In this document: piece after piece, positions 63,016 to 64,000 of the stretch
Layout: every line of letters begins with the position of its first letter
How positions within the stretch are numbered: position 1 is the stretch's first letter
Origin: Streptomyces wuyuanensis
Lineage (GTDB): Bacteria > Actinomycetota > Actinomycetes > Streptomycetales > Streptomycetaceae
Direction of reading: 5' to 3'
Assembly: GCF_900103455.1 (NCBI RefSeq)
Contig: NZ_FNHI01000006.1
Span: forward strand, 62,001 to 126,000
DNA: 64,000 bases
The notes under the pieces: model-generated
Told to the model about the DNA's origin: nothing
Database searches by the model: none
The model's input: the letters and a program-made list of their open reading frames with translations, nothing else
Program-made: the position numbers and the translations under genes

Positions 63016-64000
63016 ATGATGCACACCACCGTCGGCATCGTCGGCGGCGGCCCCGCGGGGCTGCTGCTGGCGCGGCTGCTGCACAACGCGGGCATCGACA
63101 GCGTCGTCCTGGAGCTGCGCGACCGCGCCTACGTCGAGCAGCGCCAGCGCGCCGGCATCCTGGAGCAGGCCACCGTGGAAGCGCTGCGGGCGGCGGGGGC
63201 CGGCGAGCGCATGGACGCCGAGGGCATCCCGCACCACGGCATCGAACTCCGCTTCGGCCGACGGTCCCATCGCCTCGACTTCCCCTCCCTCACCGGCGGC
63301 CGGAGCGTCATGGTGTACGCCCAGACGGAGGTCGTGAAGGACCTGATCGCCCTTCAGCTCGCCGACGGCGGCCCGCTCCTCTTCGGTGCCGAGGTGACGT
63401 CCGTCGAGGGCGCCCAGAGCGACAGCCCGGTCGTCGAATTCGTGCAGGAGGGCCGTGCGCAGACCCTGACCTGCGACTACGTCGTGGGCTGCGACGGTTT
63501 CCACGGTGTGACGCGGGACGCGGTCCCGGAGGACGTGCGGACGACGTACGAGCGGACCCATCCGTACTCCTGGCTGGGCGTCCTCGCCGAAGCGCCGCCC
63601 GTGTACGACGAGTTGGTCTACGCCCACTCCGACCGCGGCTTCGCCCTCGCCAGCATGCGCTCCCCCACCGTGAGCCGGCTCTACCTCCAGGTGCCGAACG
63701 GCACCGATCCCGCCGACTGGTCAGCCGAGCGGATCTGGGACGAGCTCGACACCCGTCTCGCACTGGACAGGGACCCGGGCTGGAAGCTGGAACGCGGGCC
63801 GGTGACGTCCAAGGCGGTGCTCCCGATGCGCAGCCACGTCACCGAGCCGATGCGGTACGGCCGGGTCTTCCTCGCGGGCGACGCGGCGCACATCGTCCCG
63901 CCGACCGGGGCCAAGGGGCTCAATCTGGCCGCCGCCGACGTGATCGTGCTGGCCCGCGCCCTCGCACGGTGGCGGGAGACCGGCTCGGCGGAACTGCTCG
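63016..64000 (+). CDS. pobA: 4-hydroxybenzoate 3-monooxygenase (cut by window end)
   Basis: 328 codons visible from ATG at 63016 (GAGGAG 6 nt upstream); the frame stays open to the last base. FAD-binding TTVGIVGGGPAGLLLARLLH, VEQRQRAGILEQATVEALR, GCDGFHGVTR (DG motif) and VFLAGDAAHIVPPTGAKGLNLAAAD (GD motif) identify PobA, which makes protocatechuate from 4-hydroxybenzoate and so feeds the pca enzymes. It is the last visible gene of the operon, 10 bp after pcaD. Confidence 0.95.
   Translation, partial: MMHTTVGIVGGGPAGLLLARLLHNAGIDSVVLELRDRAYVEQRQRAGILEQATVEALRAAGAGERMDAEGIPHHGIELRFGRRSHRLDFPSLTGGRSVMVYAQTEVVKDLIALQLADGGPLLFGAEVTSVEGAQSDSPVVEFVQEGRAQTLTCDYVVGCDGFHGVTRDAVPEDVRTTYERTHPYSWLGVLAEAPPVYDELVYAHSDRGFALASMRSPTVSRLYLQVPNGTDPADWSAERIWDELDTRLALDRDPGWKLERGPVTSKAVLPMRSHVTEPMRYGRVFLAGDAAHIVPPTGAKGLNLAAADVIVLARALARWRETGSAELL

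Noticed and set aside
60084..63095. 1003-codon minus-strand frame opposite pcaG, pcaB and pcaD
   Set aside because: Antisense shadow; Ser/Arg/Ala-rich with no recognisable domain.

Overview
The window is a very high-G+C chromosome segment with dense genes, GTG starts, start/stop overlaps (ATGA or GTGA) and long spurious antisense ORFs. Three rodlin genes and four chaplin genes, coats found on aerial hyphae of streptomycetes, place it in Streptomyces or a close relative. Nothing looks like a prophage, IS element, CRISPR array, rRNA or tRNA. Most loci are core or semi-core Streptomyces genes.

Layout. 1-8.97 kb: lipoprotein L,D-transpeptidase, metG, an OmpR-type response regulator with its histidine kinase, a repeat-rich von Willebrand A protein, and a Tat-exported PhoX phosphatase preceded by a recognisable PHO box. 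9-22.8 kb: amino-acid permease, S4 RNA-binding protein, FUSC membrane protein with an exonuclease/phosphatase-fold protein, a lipoprotein, a TetR regulator divergent from a metallo-beta-lactamase-fold hydrolase with two clear operators, small membrane proteins, an FMN reductase, a DrrAB-like ABC exporter, and a MerR-PP2C fusion. 22.9-31.4 kb: a 1269-residue AAA/TPR regulator-like protein, a minisatellite, a CE1758/CE1759 flavin oxidoreductase pair, a possible Uma2 remnant and a KhtTU-type cation/proton antiporter.

31.6-44.6 kb: cobalamin (corrin ring) genes cobL-cobM, cobK, cbiD, cobIJ-cobH-cobG and riboswitch-cobN, interrupted by a divergent wrbA/tetR pair with two near-identical 20-bp palindromic operators. 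The set mixes the aerobic route (cobG, cobN, cobK) with the C1-methyltransferase CbiD.

44.7-55 kb: DM13 protein, RlmG-like methyltransferase, then the aerial-hypha surface locus: three rodlins (two forming a large inverted repeat), three short chaplins, one long chaplin with a sortase signal and a PETP-type wall spacer, a glycosyltransferase and two small uncharacterised proteins. Three of these genes have upstream sequences resembling BldN-dependent promoters. DUF5949 and VKOR-family genes follow.

55-64 kb: beta-ketoadipate (protocatechuate) catabolism, pcaI-J-F-H-G-B-D followed by pobA (cut by the window edge), divergent from a tandem-duplicated IclR regulator with a perfect-arm operator in between. 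pcaC is absent and pcaD is unfused.

The most useful observations are regulatory: the PHO box, three sets of palindromic operators, a B12 riboswitch, BldN-like promoters and a leader hairpin. Structural oddities are the three-rodlin array, the MerR-PP2C fusion, the double IclR and the head-to-head cobK/cbiD pair. I found no convincing wholly new system.
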